From: Solen grandis
Taxonomy: Eukaryota > Mollusca > Bivalvia > Adapedonta > Solenidae
Assembly (NCBI GenBank): GCA_021229015.1
Contig: CM037782.1
Coordinates: forward strand, 57,657,518 to 57,721,517
DNA: 64,000 nt
Direction: 5' to 3'
Shown here: in pieces, positions 22,632-33,368 of the stretch
How the letters are laid out: each line of letters begins with the position of its first letter
How positions within the stretch are numbered: the first letter of the stretch is position 1
The notes under the pieces: generated by a model
The model's database searches: none
Seen by the model: only the letters and a program-made list of their open reading frames with translations
What the model was told of the DNA's origin: nothing
Program-made: the position numbers and the translations under genes

Positions 22632-24873
22632 CATTAACAAGGTCATTACAAGAAATTAAAGATGAACGCACCATTTCTTCAGTGGACTGTTAACAATTAG
22701 CACATCATCACTGTTACTATCCTATTTCTATAGCCTACAGTTTATTAGATTTTTAATCAAATATGCATATCTAGATTGAAAGGAATCAAATCTATAACAA
22801 TTAACAGTCATTCATTATTTTCATCTAAGTTTAGGTATCTGGCAAAAATTAAGTTACCCGCATATCCACAGGTCATCAAACTCTCTTCCATTTAAGACAC
22901 ACACAATTCAGTGCATTAAGTGCTTTGATTCATTGTACAAATGTTATCTGCAAATTTACCAATGCAAACCTGAGCTTAACTTGTATAAGTTGTAAAGAAT
23001 GTGTCCAGATATAGCCCGTATATTTCTGACTCTGTCATTTGGCCTCTCACTATTCAAGTCTCTCATAATTTCAGGCAGCCTTCAGAATGGCTTTCCACTT
23101 ATAATTTGCTGGGCATTGCTATTATATTGAAATAATAAATTTTTGCAGCAGTGAAATCTATCAAAACAGAACCAACAACTCCTCAGCCCCTGCTTTGGAC
23201 AGCTGTATCTTCAACATCAGTCAAAAGATGTCACCAAGGAACAAAGGTAATTTACTTTGCATAGTCTTAAATTGATAATAACTTCATTTATCTGTAACAT
23301 TATTGAATTTAGTTGCATAAATTAAAGTTATTTTATTTCATTTGATTATTGATCAACATCATCTAATTCAATATATACTTGAAACTATAACATTATGACA
23401 AATCATGCTATAATCCTTTGCTAAGCAGAGGTGACACATAGGGATGTCCATCTGTCTATACATCACACTTTTTCCATTACACTTCAGCAGGTGACACACG
23501 TGTTCCAGAGAACACTCATTCCATTTCATTTCAACTTTTTATTTCCAAAATGAAAATTTCTGTGAGACAATTTGGTCATTGTGTGGAAAATTCCAAATTA
23601 TATATTCCCAAAATATCTAAAAAGAGGCCTGCTATCTCTGAAGAGTTGTAAGATTGAAAACATGTGCTAACATCTGTCATATTAGAAGTCATTAAACCCT
23701 TAACCCTACCCTAATAAAAATCAAGAAAATTGCCTTCTCTAACTAGAACAAACTAGATCAGTATGTCAGTATTGCACAATCTGATAACGGTTTATATGAT
23801 CACTGGGGGCCAACGCGGAATCACGAGCGTCGGTTCGCATCGAAAGCATGTGTACGGTTTGCATCGAAATCTTCTATAAACAACACATGTTTTACCTACC
23901 TACACGTGTCATTTTGAGAAAAATCTGCCCGGAAGAACGACGAAAGGTCAATTATTTTGTTACTTTTCAGGTTATACAACTCAATTTTGATTTACCGATG
24001 TAAAATGCTTTATTGTCAAAAAAATTTCGTCTACTTTTATCATAAAGGAATAGGATAATCTGTTACTCTGTGTAAAAACATCATTATTCCTGAAAATAAG
24101 TGTAAAAATACATTTTTTTTTGTGTTTACAAAGCACCAAAATACTGAGTAAATGTCAACGAATTAAACCTAACATATTTTCATTCATTTGCATGTTGAAT
24201 TGAATGTATATGTTATTATAAACTATGGCTTGTCTATCTAAGCAAGTGTGTATGGTGTCACCCGAAGTCAAATTATGATGTATATGGTGCTAACAGAAGG
24301 TGTGTATGTTTCACTCTGAAGTCAATACTTTGCAGCAAAGAGAAAACACAATGGACTGGCTTTGAAGAATGGAGGGTAGTCCTATTCTATAAATTGATAT
24401 TTTTAAATACACTTTATAAAGCATCTGTTTCATCAATATCTAATTTAATCCAGAAATTTTTATATTAACAATTCTTGAAAAAAAAATCCTTAGCATCATG
24501 AAAGGACGTTAACTTACACTGATTTACAGGTAAATATCTATCCATTTTCCTGCCCACACAATGACTTTTATCATACTTTGAAACCTTTCATTTGTTATTC
24601 GTTTTTCAATAAATTTGTGTCAAAATCTTTTGTTTGGATCATCGTATTGTTTAAACCGTAACTGTATACACACTTTCTTTTAAGGGTCATGACTTTTTGT
24701 TACAGGACGAAAATAATAATGACAATCTCCAGCAGACTATAAAGTCCTTATCTCCTGAAATCGCAACGTCCAGCTCCCGTGAAGCATCACAGGATGTCGA
24801 CTTGAGAACTAAAAATGGACAAGAAAGACTGCAACTCCATAAAAATCACCTTTTCAGAAAATATCTGTTTTAA
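18474..24873 (+). CDS. Membrane-anchored protein with a sushi-like exon (frame disrupted)
   Basis: Six exon candidates have good splice sites: 18474-18533, 19809-19902, 20752-20796, 21704-21866, 23149-23246 and 24706-24873 (stop TAA 24871). Phases agree for the first four joins. Exons 1-2 encode HWVK followed by a clear membrane helix (ILLTVIALTTVIALVVIIT). Exon 4 encodes a CCP/sushi-like module (DCPPVKP...; SCEFGYKFGG; SCQTDGQWSAPGATLCP). Its motifs lie in two frames, and its 163-nt length breaks the 1-1 phase symmetry needed to enter exon 5. Exon 5 read in phase 1 continues openly into exon 6. The pattern suggests a type II membrane protein with an extracellular sushi domain, now a pseudogene or carrying indel errors. 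The start codon is unknown; an ATG lies in exon 1. Confidence 0.5.
18700..19110. repeat. Diverged tandem repeat in intron (GTTGACCTT family)
   Basis: Repeated phrases such as TTCATTGGA(C/T)TGCTT, GGACAGTTGCTTAAGTG and GACCTTGACC recur about 175 bp apart. They resemble the internal units of the element at 59.5-60.4 kb. Ends are not visible. Confidence 0.5.
19903..20751 (+). other. Intron of the sushi-type gene
   Basis: AT-rich intron with weak ~200-bp repetition of phrases like CATAA(C/T)CTCT..AGCCAAGTTTGATTAT. No exon recognised. Confidence 0.4.
21373..21515 (+). mobile_element. SINE fragment
   Basis: The stretch GAGGTCCCTTGCTTGGCACAC and following bases match the body of the SINE at 14440-14763. 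The tRNA head and the 3' tail are missing or diverged. Confidence 0.55.
22587..22627. repeat. A-rich tract
   Basis: A nearly pure A run of about 40 nt, possibly a retroposon tail, although no SINE or LINE body was recognised in front of it. Confidence 0.8.
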
Positions 24874-24903
24874 TATACTTCTCTTTTTGACGATAATTTA
24901 TCA

Positions 24904-25081
24904 CTATTCGTTTTCAAAACTAAGTCCATGTCGCACGTGAGGCAGAATTTTGGAAGTGTCAGCTTTATGATGCTGTCTTACGGGTTGAGTACCCTTTGAC
25001 GGCATTCTGTAGTCTGGTATGCTGCCTTTCTTACGCTTCGGTTTCGTCTTCAGTCTTTTGGCATTATCAAATGGATGGGGT
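24904..25081 (-). CDS. Last exon of an unidentified minus-strand gene
   Basis: On the minus strand an acceptor TTCTTATTTCAG at 25082-25093 precedes a 58-codon open segment ending TAG (24904-24906). It enters in phase 1 and encodes a basic protein tail (PHPFDNAKRLKTKPKRKKGS, later SKILPHVRHGLSFENE). The KRLKTKPKRKK stretch looks like a nuclear localisation signal. The exon converges on the plus-strand exon ending at 24873, only 30 bp away, and both lie inside the 23801-26363 element. No homologue recognised; upstream exons were not identified. Confidence 0.35.
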
Positions 25082-25195
25082 CTGAAATAAGAAAAAAAGA
25101 TATGGTGCTATTTAATCATTACAAAAATGAAAATACTAGAAACTAGAAACACGATAACCAGGTCTATATTATATAGTTGATTTCGATTCTACCTA

Positions 25196-25199
<4 letters not shown>

Positions 25200-25245
<46 letters not shown>

Positions 25246-25265
25246 ATATGTATGTGTGTGTATGT
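25200..25265. repeat. (AT)n and (TG)n microsatellite
   Basis: A TA dinucleotide run of about 36 nt followed by TATG/TGTG repeats. Confidence 0.9.
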
Positions 25266-25291
25266 GTTTTAGTCGGAGTCATATATTAATG

Positions 25292-25512
25292 GTGGCCGCT
25301 GTGGCTGACGGTAAACAGTGGATTACAAATCACTCATATATTCACTTTTGAGGATTCGAAGCCCGGTATAGACATCTTTTTTTCAAAGAGCTGACTTGTG
25401 GTAGGTCCTTGGTTCGATCCGTGTACATCTTTGCAACCGAGGTATTCTTTCACCTGTAATTGGCTGGGCGTTTTTATATGACTGAAATAATATTTTAGCG
25501 ACAGTTAACTAT
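25292..25512 (+). mobile_element. tRNA-derived SINE, diverged copy of the 7170 family
   Basis: It shares the body phrase CACCTGTAATTGGCTGGGCG and the following TATATGACTGAA with the SINE at 7170-7427. The head (GGTGGCCGCTGTGGCTGACGG) is a decayed A-box region. It is inserted within the 23801-26363 element. Confidence 0.7.
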
Positions 25513-26482
25513 TTTACAATAAAAATAGCATATATAAATGGAAAATGTTATCAATTATAATTTATAAGTTTTCGGATCGGGCTACCACTGGATATTTTCT
25601 TTGTCGGTATACTTATGTTACCGGTGTCTTTGTTTATCGTCATGTGATCAATATTGGCGATGATATCATGGCCCTTTACTTTAAAAGTTCTGTGGCGATA
25701 TTGTGTTGTATCGTTATTACTGACTTCCCACATGTATGAAACATTCTCAGATGGATGGGATAGGGCACAGTGGCGAATCACTTCTAAAATGCTGGAGAAG
25801 GGTGTTCGACAGTACATACGCACTGCGTGGGCGATATCCTGAAATTGAATTTGACTTCGATGAGTAACGTACACATAAAAACTGTACTTCGTTGAGCAAC
25901 GTAAACACACTCTGTGAGAAACCTATACATTCATTATATGCATAAAAACCTTCAAATATGGTTGTTTTGCTGATGTGACATTTTTTATGAAGACAGACTG
26001 ATAAAATTATGTTCAAGATTCATAATGTATTTTAAAAACAACAACAATCAATTGATAATCTTATCAAATATCTATAGATTTAGACTGTTTATATAAAACA
26101 CTGGATAATTGTGAGTTGTATACCATATAAATGCTTCTAAACAATCTTCACACAAATGTTTGATATTTATATATGTTTAACTCACCATATTTCGTCTTAA
26201 TGGTTAAAGAAATTCCAGTAATATACATCCATAAGTACGTAAAAAGACATTCACAGCTGTTCAATCACGTTTTGTTTACAATACACGTTTCATTTGTCGA
26301 TGCAAACCGTACACATGCTTTCGATGTGAACCGACGCTCGTGATTCCGCGTTGGCCCCCAGTGATGATAGGTTTTGTTTTAATTAGTACCTCCAAGATTA
26401 GAATGAAAAGAATGTCAGAACTGTTCATGTACGAAACATATAAGTACCGGTAAACATAATCAGTTAAAGATTTATGTTAAAA

Positions 26483-26845
26483 GTCTGGTAACTCAGTCGG
26501 TAAGGAACTGGCCCTGTTAGTAAGGGGTTCAAGGTTTGAGTCCCAGTCTGGCAGCACATTTATCTCACTTGGTTACGTTAACTACATTGACTTAATGAAA
26601 CTAAATCCTTTTCTGCTACAGCTACTTCCTATTTTGACTAGTAGCATGTTTGATCCCTACCCACACCATAGCATGCAGGTAGTGGTGACTTCCTGCTTAG
26701 TGTTCAGCATAATTAAAGGGTAGTCCCCAGGACTGGTTGCCGTGGTGATACTGTAGTGGGTTGGCACTATAGATATAGTCTCTATCTAAACAATTACTGT
26801 AGAATCCTTGTAGATGGCATATAAAATCCACCAAACAAACTTATT
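26483..26845 (+). mobile_element. tRNA-derived SINE, third type or diverged copy
   Basis: The head TCTGGTAACTCAGTCGGTAAGG resembles a tRNA A-box region, and GGTTTGAGTCCCAGTCTGGCA resembles a B box plus acceptor end. The body has TCCTGCTTAGTGTTCAGCATAAT, and the tail ends in a decayed ...AAAATCCACCAAACAAAC, like the family at 14440-14763. Confidence 0.6.
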
Positions 26846-26849
26846 CTTT

Positions 26850-27679
26850 TCTTATTTAAAAATGATTTCTTAGGAGAATGTAATTTTATTTTTACAATAG
26901 ATTTGTCTCATATTCTCTATCTAGGCTATATTCATCATGACTGTTGACATGTACAGCCCATGTAATTTACCACCATATTACAAATTGGTGAATTATTCTA
27001 AAAAGTACATAAGCAGTAAACTGTTATTAAACTATGGACATGTTTTACTACCAGGTGTCTATGGAAAGGGGAAGTCTTACAGGAAAATTCACCCCCTCTC
27101 GTTCTTTGATGAGGGTCTCTATGTATAGTATTAAAGAGACCCTGCTTTGAGTTATAAATTGGAACATAATACTTTTTATTTATAAATATCATTTCATCAT
27201 TATTGCTCAAATTGAAGTACATTTTATACATAAAAAGACATAATAAGAATAGAAAAGAACAGAGGAAATTATTACTATTTTATCTGCCATGTATGAGTTG
27301 CATTTTACACAAAGATTTAGTAGGGAGATAAGTACAAAATTATATCAGAAAATAAATTATATGATTAAGAATATTAATTAGCATGGATTACTCAATATGA
27401 CCTGTTATCTAAGGTGCACTGTAAAGGTGGTAATGTTCACAAATCTAAAACTGTATATCTGTAATATTTTCAGTTTTAAATAATTTGTATTTCTTTCTTT
27501 GATCAGTAACTCATTGTGCATAAGAAATTGTAATCAATTAGTTATTTGTTGATTTATACTTTAGAAACTAGGGTGCTTAGAAAGTAATATAAAATAATGA
27601 ATTTGTGTGTAATACATATTCACATCACAACCTTATAATGATGATCATATACAGCGCATTCATGTTATATACTGATCCC
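26850..27679. other. No gene recognised
   Basis: AT-rich. Short open frames at 26937-27128 (plus) and 26998-27231 (minus) show no domain content and no splice support. Confidence 0.4.
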
Positions 27680-27905
27680 CATCCATGACATACCAAAGCC
27701 ATAAAAGATGGTACTGTTAGAGCTCCCTTGCTTGGCATTCAGCATATAATGGTGGTTCAAGGACTGATTGGCCCAGTGTCAGGATAATGTGACTGGATGT
27801 GGTATCATGCCACATGTCTACAGCATGATACTGCAGTGTGGCAGCACTATATCTTTCTCCAAATGACTGAAATACTTCGGTGGGACATTAAATCTAACAA
27901 ATAAA
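27680..27905 (+). mobile_element. SINE copy (14440 family)
   Basis: It contains CTCCCTTGCTTGGCATTCAG, GGTATCATGCCACA.GTCTAC and the tail CTTCGGTGGGACATTAAATC with a CAAA end. The tRNA head is missing, so it is 5'-truncated. Confidence 0.78.
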
Positions 27906-27983
27906 CAAACATATACTAATAGCCATAAATAGTGTATCACATATGATACAATGAATTTAAAAAATAGACAAAAGTAAAAAGAA

Positions 27984-30806
27984 ACTAGATGTCATTCGTG
28001 AAAACGAATGATAGGACTTTCTGCAAGCTGTGTTAATGCAAAAAGCAGGAGATAGAAGTTTCATGTAATGACTCACCTCTGGTAGTATTTCATGTTCATG
28101 CTGAACAATTGACATTATATTCCGAAATCAGTGCAAATGATAAGAACTAAGTATTAGTCTGTGACGTAACATGATGTCATATGACGTAAGGACATGACTG
28201 CAAACTTGATTTCTAGTTTAAAGGTCCTATGTTCGAATCTTACTTCAGCCACAATACTTCGGTTTTTAGGAATTAAGGTTAGCTGACAAAATATTCACAC
28301 CTTAGTTGCAAAATGTACCATCTGTAAAAATTTGAAGAAAATCTTATCATAAATGACGGCTGTAGAGCGCGAATACCATTTTTCACTATTTTCAGCTTTG
28401 ACGTCAGGTGACGTCATAGGGTGCTGAAAATACTGTTGCTCAAAAGCGCATACTTTACTGTAATAACTCTGAAATTTTCATTATTCTGAACAACTGGCAT
28501 CATGTCGAAATCATTGCCCCAAATTAAAATTAAGTGGTATTCATATGACATCCTATGACGTCACGATTCAAAATATTTGTAGAAATGCTGCAGAACTGCA
28601 AACTGTGTAAGTTTCAACTTTCTATCTCATCCTGAAGTTCTTTAATCCTAAAATGAAATTTTCGGTCCTATGTTCGAGTCTTTTTTTCAGCAACAGAACT
28701 TCGGTTTTTTGGAATTTCGGTTAACTGACAGGATATGAACACCTTAGTTTCAAGATGTACAATCTGTAAAAAATTTGAAGAAAATCTGACCATAAATGGC
28801 GGCTGTAGAGCGTTTAAAACCATTTTTCACTATTTTTAGCTCAGACGTCACATGACGTCATAGGGTGCTGAAAATGCTTTTGTTCAAAAGTACATACTTT
28901 GTTGTCATAACTCTGAAATTTTCATTATTCTGAACAACTGGCATCATGTCGAAATAATTGCTCTAAAATGAAAATTACGAAGTATGCTTATGACATCACA
29001 TGACGTCATATGACCTCATAACGCAAAACATATGTAGAAATTCTGCAGAACTGCAAACTGTGTAAGTTTCAACTTTCTATCTCATCCTGAAGCTCTTTAA
29101 TCCAAAAATGAAATTTTCGGTCCTATGTTCGAATCTTATTTCAGCCACAGAACTTCGGTCTTTCTGAATTTCGGTTAGCTGACATGATATGCACACCTTA
29201 GTTTCAAGATGTACAATCTGTGAAAATTTGAAGAAAATCCGACCATAAATGGTGGCTGTAGAGCGTGAACACCATTTTTCATTATTTTTAGCTCTGACGT
29301 CACATGACGTCAAAGGGTGCTGAAAATTCTTTTGTTCAAAAGCGTATACTTTACTTTCATAACTCTGAAATTTTCATTATTCTGAACAACTGGCATCATG
29401 TCGAAATCATTGCCCTAATATGAAAATTAAGAAGTATACTTATGACGTCACATGACATCCTATGACGTCACGACTCAAAATATATGTAGAAATTCTGTCG
29501 CACTACAAACTGTGTAAGTTTCAACTTTCTGTCTCATTCTGAAGCTCTTTAATCCTAAAATGAAATTTTCGGTCCTATGTTCGAATCTTATTTCAGCCAC
29601 AGAACTTCGGTCTTTCGGAATTTCGGTTAGCTGATAGGATATGCACACCTTAGTTTCAAGATGTACCATCTGTGAAAATTTGAAGAAAATCCGACCATAA
29701 ATGACGGCTGTAGAGCGCAAACACCATTTTTCACTATTTTTAGCTGTGACGTCATGTGACGTCATAGGGTGCTGAAGATGCTTTTGTTCAAAAGCGCATA
29801 CGTTAGTTTCATAACTCTTAAGTTTTCATTATTCTGAACAACTGGCATCATGTCGAAATCATTGCCCTAATATGAAAATTAAGAAGTATGCTTATGACGT
29901 CACATGACGTCATATGACGTTCCGACTCCAAAATTTTGTAGAAATATAGCAGAACTGCAAACTGTGTAAGTTTCAACTTTCTATCTCATCCTGAAGCTCT
30001 TTAATCCTAAAATGAAATTTTCGGTCCTATGTTCGAATCTTATTTCAGCCACAGAACTTCGGTCTTTCGGAATTTAGGTTAGCTGACAGGATATGCACAC
30101 CTTTGATTCAAGATGTACCATCTGTGAAAATTTGAAGAAAATCCGACCATAAATGACGGCTGTAGAGCGCGAACACCATTTTTCACTATTTTTAGCTGTG
30201 ACGTCATGTGACGTCATAGGGTGCTGAAGATGCTTTTGTTCAAAAGCGCATACTTTACTTTCATAACTCTGAAATTTTCATTATTCTGAACAACTGGCAT
30301 CATGTCAAAATCATTGCCCTAAAATGAAAATTAAGAATTATGACGTCACATGACGTCATATGACGTTCTGACTGAAAATATTTGTAGAAATTCTGCAGAA
30401 CTGCAAACTGTGTAAGTTTCAACTTTCTATCTCATCCTGAAGCTCTTTAATCCTAAAATGAAATTTTCGGTCCTATGTTCGAATCTTATTTCAGCCACAG
30501 AACTTCGGTCTTTCGGAATTTCGGTTAGCTGACAGGATATGCACACCTTTGATTCAAGATGTACCATCTGTGAAAATTTGAAGAAAATCCGACCATAAAT
30601 GACGGCTGTAGAGCGCGAACACCATTTTTCACTATTTTTAGCTGTGACGTCATGTGACGTCATAGGGTGCTGAAAATCATTGAAATCAAAATTTCCTCAC
30701 GTGACTAATAAGCCATAAAAATTTCATCGTCCTAGGTCCATTGCAACATATTAAAATAAGCGTTTAGTTAGGAAGAAGAAAAGAATAATAATAATAATAA
30801 TAATAA
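27984..30806. mobile_element. Element 1 of a head-to-tail trio built of ~452-bp tandem units
   Basis: It starts CTAGATGT with a hairpin CATTCGT-GAAA-ACGAATG (27993-28010), then ATAGGACTTTCTGC, shared by the two following elements. It ends GCGTTTAGTTAGGAAGAAG and a (TAA)n tract, directly abutting the next start. The inside is a tandem array of ~452-bp units: the word GCAAACTGTG recurs at about 28598, 29053, 29957 and 30403 (a variant ACAAACTGTG near 29503). Each unit carries clusters of TGACGTCA. No protein domain was recognised. Confidence 0.8.
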
Positions 30807-31446
30807 CTAGATTTCATTCGTTGATACGAATGATAGGACTTTCTGCTAAAATTGAAAAATATTAAGATTAATTCCGTGAGAAAGAATATATATTAAATTC
30901 TCTAACCTTTACTTTTTTTTTTTTCGTATGGACTTCTTTTAGCTTTGACGTCACATGACGTCATAGGGTGCTGAAAATTCTTTTGTTCTGAAGCGCATAC
31001 TCTACTGTCGTAACTCTGAAATTTTCATTATTCTGAACAACTGGCATCATGTCAAAATCATTGCCTTAAAATGAAAATTAAGAAGTATGCTTATGACGTC
31101 ATATGACGTCAAGACTCAAAATATATGTAGAAATTCTGCAGAACTGCAAACTGTGTAAGTTTCAACTTTCTATCTCATCCTGAAGCTCTTTAATCCTAAA
31201 ATGAAATTTTCGGTCCTATGTTCGAATCTTATTTCAGCCACAGAACTTCGGTCTTTCGAAATTTCTGTTAACTGACAGGGTATGCACACCTTAGTTTCAA
31301 GATATACCATCTGTGAAAATTTGAAGAAAATCCGGCCATAAATGGCAGCTGTAGAGCGTGAACACCATTTTTCACTATTTTAAACTGTGACGTCACATAA
31401 CGTCATAGGGTGCTGTAGATGCTTTTATTCAAAAGCGCATACTTAA

Positions 31447-33368
31447 AGGAATACGCTCGGCTGAAATGAAAATTTAACCATCAACAAACCTTTTAGTGTA
31501 GATCACTTTGACATGACTTTCATTTTTATACACGCTATATTTGTGAAGATATAACTGTTTAAAGTTTGTGATTTCGATCGGCTATGGCCGCCGCCATCTT
31601 TGTTCATGTTTACCTTTCTGTGACGTCACAAATACCCATTGAACCATATCCCGATCGATGAGTGCGATTAATAGGGGTTGTGATAAAAGCATTAAAGGAA
31701 TACGCTCGGCTGATTACAAATAGGTTTCAACTGAAAGATATTGATGTAAATAAACCAATTAAATTTCTCATTTCATTGAATCAATCGTAATAAGAAAGAA
31801 ATTGTAAGTTAAAGACGTCTATTTAAACCAATTTGCTCCGCGATATTTTTTATTTCTATAATACATCTTTGTCATTTTTACCGTGAAATGCTTGCAACTG
31901 CGGTTATTGAAAAGTTGTGTGGTGTTAAACTGATTGGATAAGAAATCACTGGCAAATCTTTGTAACAGACTAAGCGTCATATAAAATCGCACCTCAGGGC
32001 CATAAAACACGGCCATAAAACGAAGCGTGCGACCGAGTCACCATGTCAACAGACAATTGATGTGCACGTTTTACTGAAACGGACATGTAGAGTATAATCA
32101 TCACCACAAACATACTAAATGCATTATATAAATATGAAAGAAAAGTGTTGAATCCACGTTTTATATTATAATAATCTATATTATGCTATTTTACGGAAAA
32201 AGTCTGTTTAAATAAATATATATAAGTAAAAGTATCGTATCGCAATGAGCTCATGTTAGTGTGATATACAGAAAGTAGTTAGCATAATTTACATTATTTT
32301 GCTAAATTGCGAGCAATTAGGTTTGTTAATCATAATTACAACACGGTGTCCCTTTGATTCGTCTCTATAGTATTTCACAGTTACCGTCATTGAAATTAGA
32401 TTTCTACTTACATGATACCGCCCCTTTTATATATTTATATGTTTGACTAAAAAAACTGTTTAAAAATTGTTGATAATTGCTGTAATGATTTGCGCAATTA
32501 AATTAGCGATGTTTGTGAGAATGTGCATAAATGATTGCGTGACAAGGGGTATTGACTTTAGTTATGGTTCGATCACTATAGCAGGAAGTTTAATAAAGTT
32601 TTTGAGATATTTCTTAAAATGGAGTGTATAGTTCCTTACGACTTTGAGCCCGAATATACTGAGGAAGAGCTGCAACTGCTTCAAGACAATGACGTACGGG
32701 AGGAGAAATATTTATGTGCTGAGGACTTTTGTCTGTGTGATAACTGTGTTATGATGCCATCCAATATGGAAAATGTATGTTGCAAATCGAGTGACTTGGT
32801 TGTTGGAAATTTAGATGAACTTACGTGCATTACGGACCATACGGACTTTCACACCTTAGTTCTGAATGATTCTGTTTTAGAAGTTGCATTCATTACCATT
32901 CTGGCATACAAAGGTCATAGGACGAGGGCTCCAGACTCTCTCACCACGAGTAAGAAAACAATAAAATGATCATAGTTTAATCTTTTAATAATATATTTTC
33001 ATCATATTCAAATAAAATATACACTTAAAATGTCCTTTAAGTAATTATAATTACTTTTTGCCTTCCTGATTCTTTTTGGGGGTAAATTTTCTCCACAACA
33101 CACGTAATTCCCTTCTATATTTCAATGTATGTACGCAACCGGAAGTGTGTCTGTGACGTCACGATTGTTGTAAAAAAAGTCTCGCGAGACCACGAGACGT
33201 AAACAATGTCTGCGCCCATGTCTCGGAGCAAATTGGTGTAAATAGACGTCTTTAACTTGCAATTTCTTTCTTATTACGATTGATTCAATGAAATGAGTAA
33301 TTAAATTGGTTTATTTACATCAATATCTTTCAATTAAAACCTAGTTGTTATCAGCCGAGCGTATTCCT
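31447..33368. mobile_element. TTAA-flanked element with long inverted ends (nested in element 2)
   Basis: The ends read AGGAATACGCTCGGCTGA on the left and TCAGCCGAGCGTATTCCT on the right, flanked by TTAA (31443-31446 and 33369-33372). Removing it restores the interrupted 452-bp unit (GCATAC.TTAA.CTGTCATAACTC). A second left end in the same orientation starts at 31696 after another TTAA (31692-31695). From there the match to the right end extends about 150 bp with few mismatches. So 31696-33368 may be the proper element and 31447-31691 a leftover or related MITE. It contains the P2X7-like coding segment. Confidence 0.75.
32619..32969 (+). CDS. P2X7 C-terminal-domain-like protein, truncated (116 aa)
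   Basis: The ATG-started frame encodes PYDFEPEYTEEE, then a cysteine cluster (CLCDNCVMMPSNMENVCC), then a CITDH..F..LVLNDSVLEVAF block. This order (acidic PYxFEP start, CxCxxCxxMP...CC, CITxHxxF...LNxxVL) is what I recognise as the P2RX7 C-terminal cytoplasmic 'ballast' domain. The domain also occurs alone in many invertebrate proteins, where the cysteines bind zinc. No channel part (two membrane helices, P2X ectodomain) is present. The usual C-terminal end of the domain is missing: the frame runs through a possible donor (CACGA|GTAAGA, about 32946) and stops at 32969. AATAAA follows at about 32960. It lies inside the 31.4-33.4 kb element, so it is either cargo or the element's own gene. Confidence 0.6.
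   Translation: MECIVPYDFEPEYTEEELQLLQDNDVREEKYLCAEDFCLCDNCVMMPSNMENVCCKSSDLVVGNLDELTCITDHTDFHTLVLNDSVLEVAFITILAYKGHRTRAPDSLTTSKKTIK

Larger units (their letters stand above)
23801..26363. mobile_element. 2.56-kb DNA element with 67-bp terminal inverted repeats
   Basis: The left end CACTGGGGGCCAACGCGGAA and the right end (its complement, finishing CCCCCAGTG) form inverted repeats of about 67 bp with about one mismatch (23801-23867 and 26297-26363). A direct repeat ATGAT flanks the element (23796-23800 and 26364-26368). CACTG ends occur in several DNA transposon groups (CACTA/EnSpm, Chapaev, Transib); the 5-bp duplication does not settle which. No transposase was recognised. Inside lie the last exon of the sushi-type gene, a minus-strand exon, and a SINE. 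Confidence 0.8.

Noticed and set aside
25551..25910. Minus-strand ORF of 119 aa inside the TIR element
   Set aside because: No recognisable domain or splice connection; it could be part of the element's gene but there is no support.
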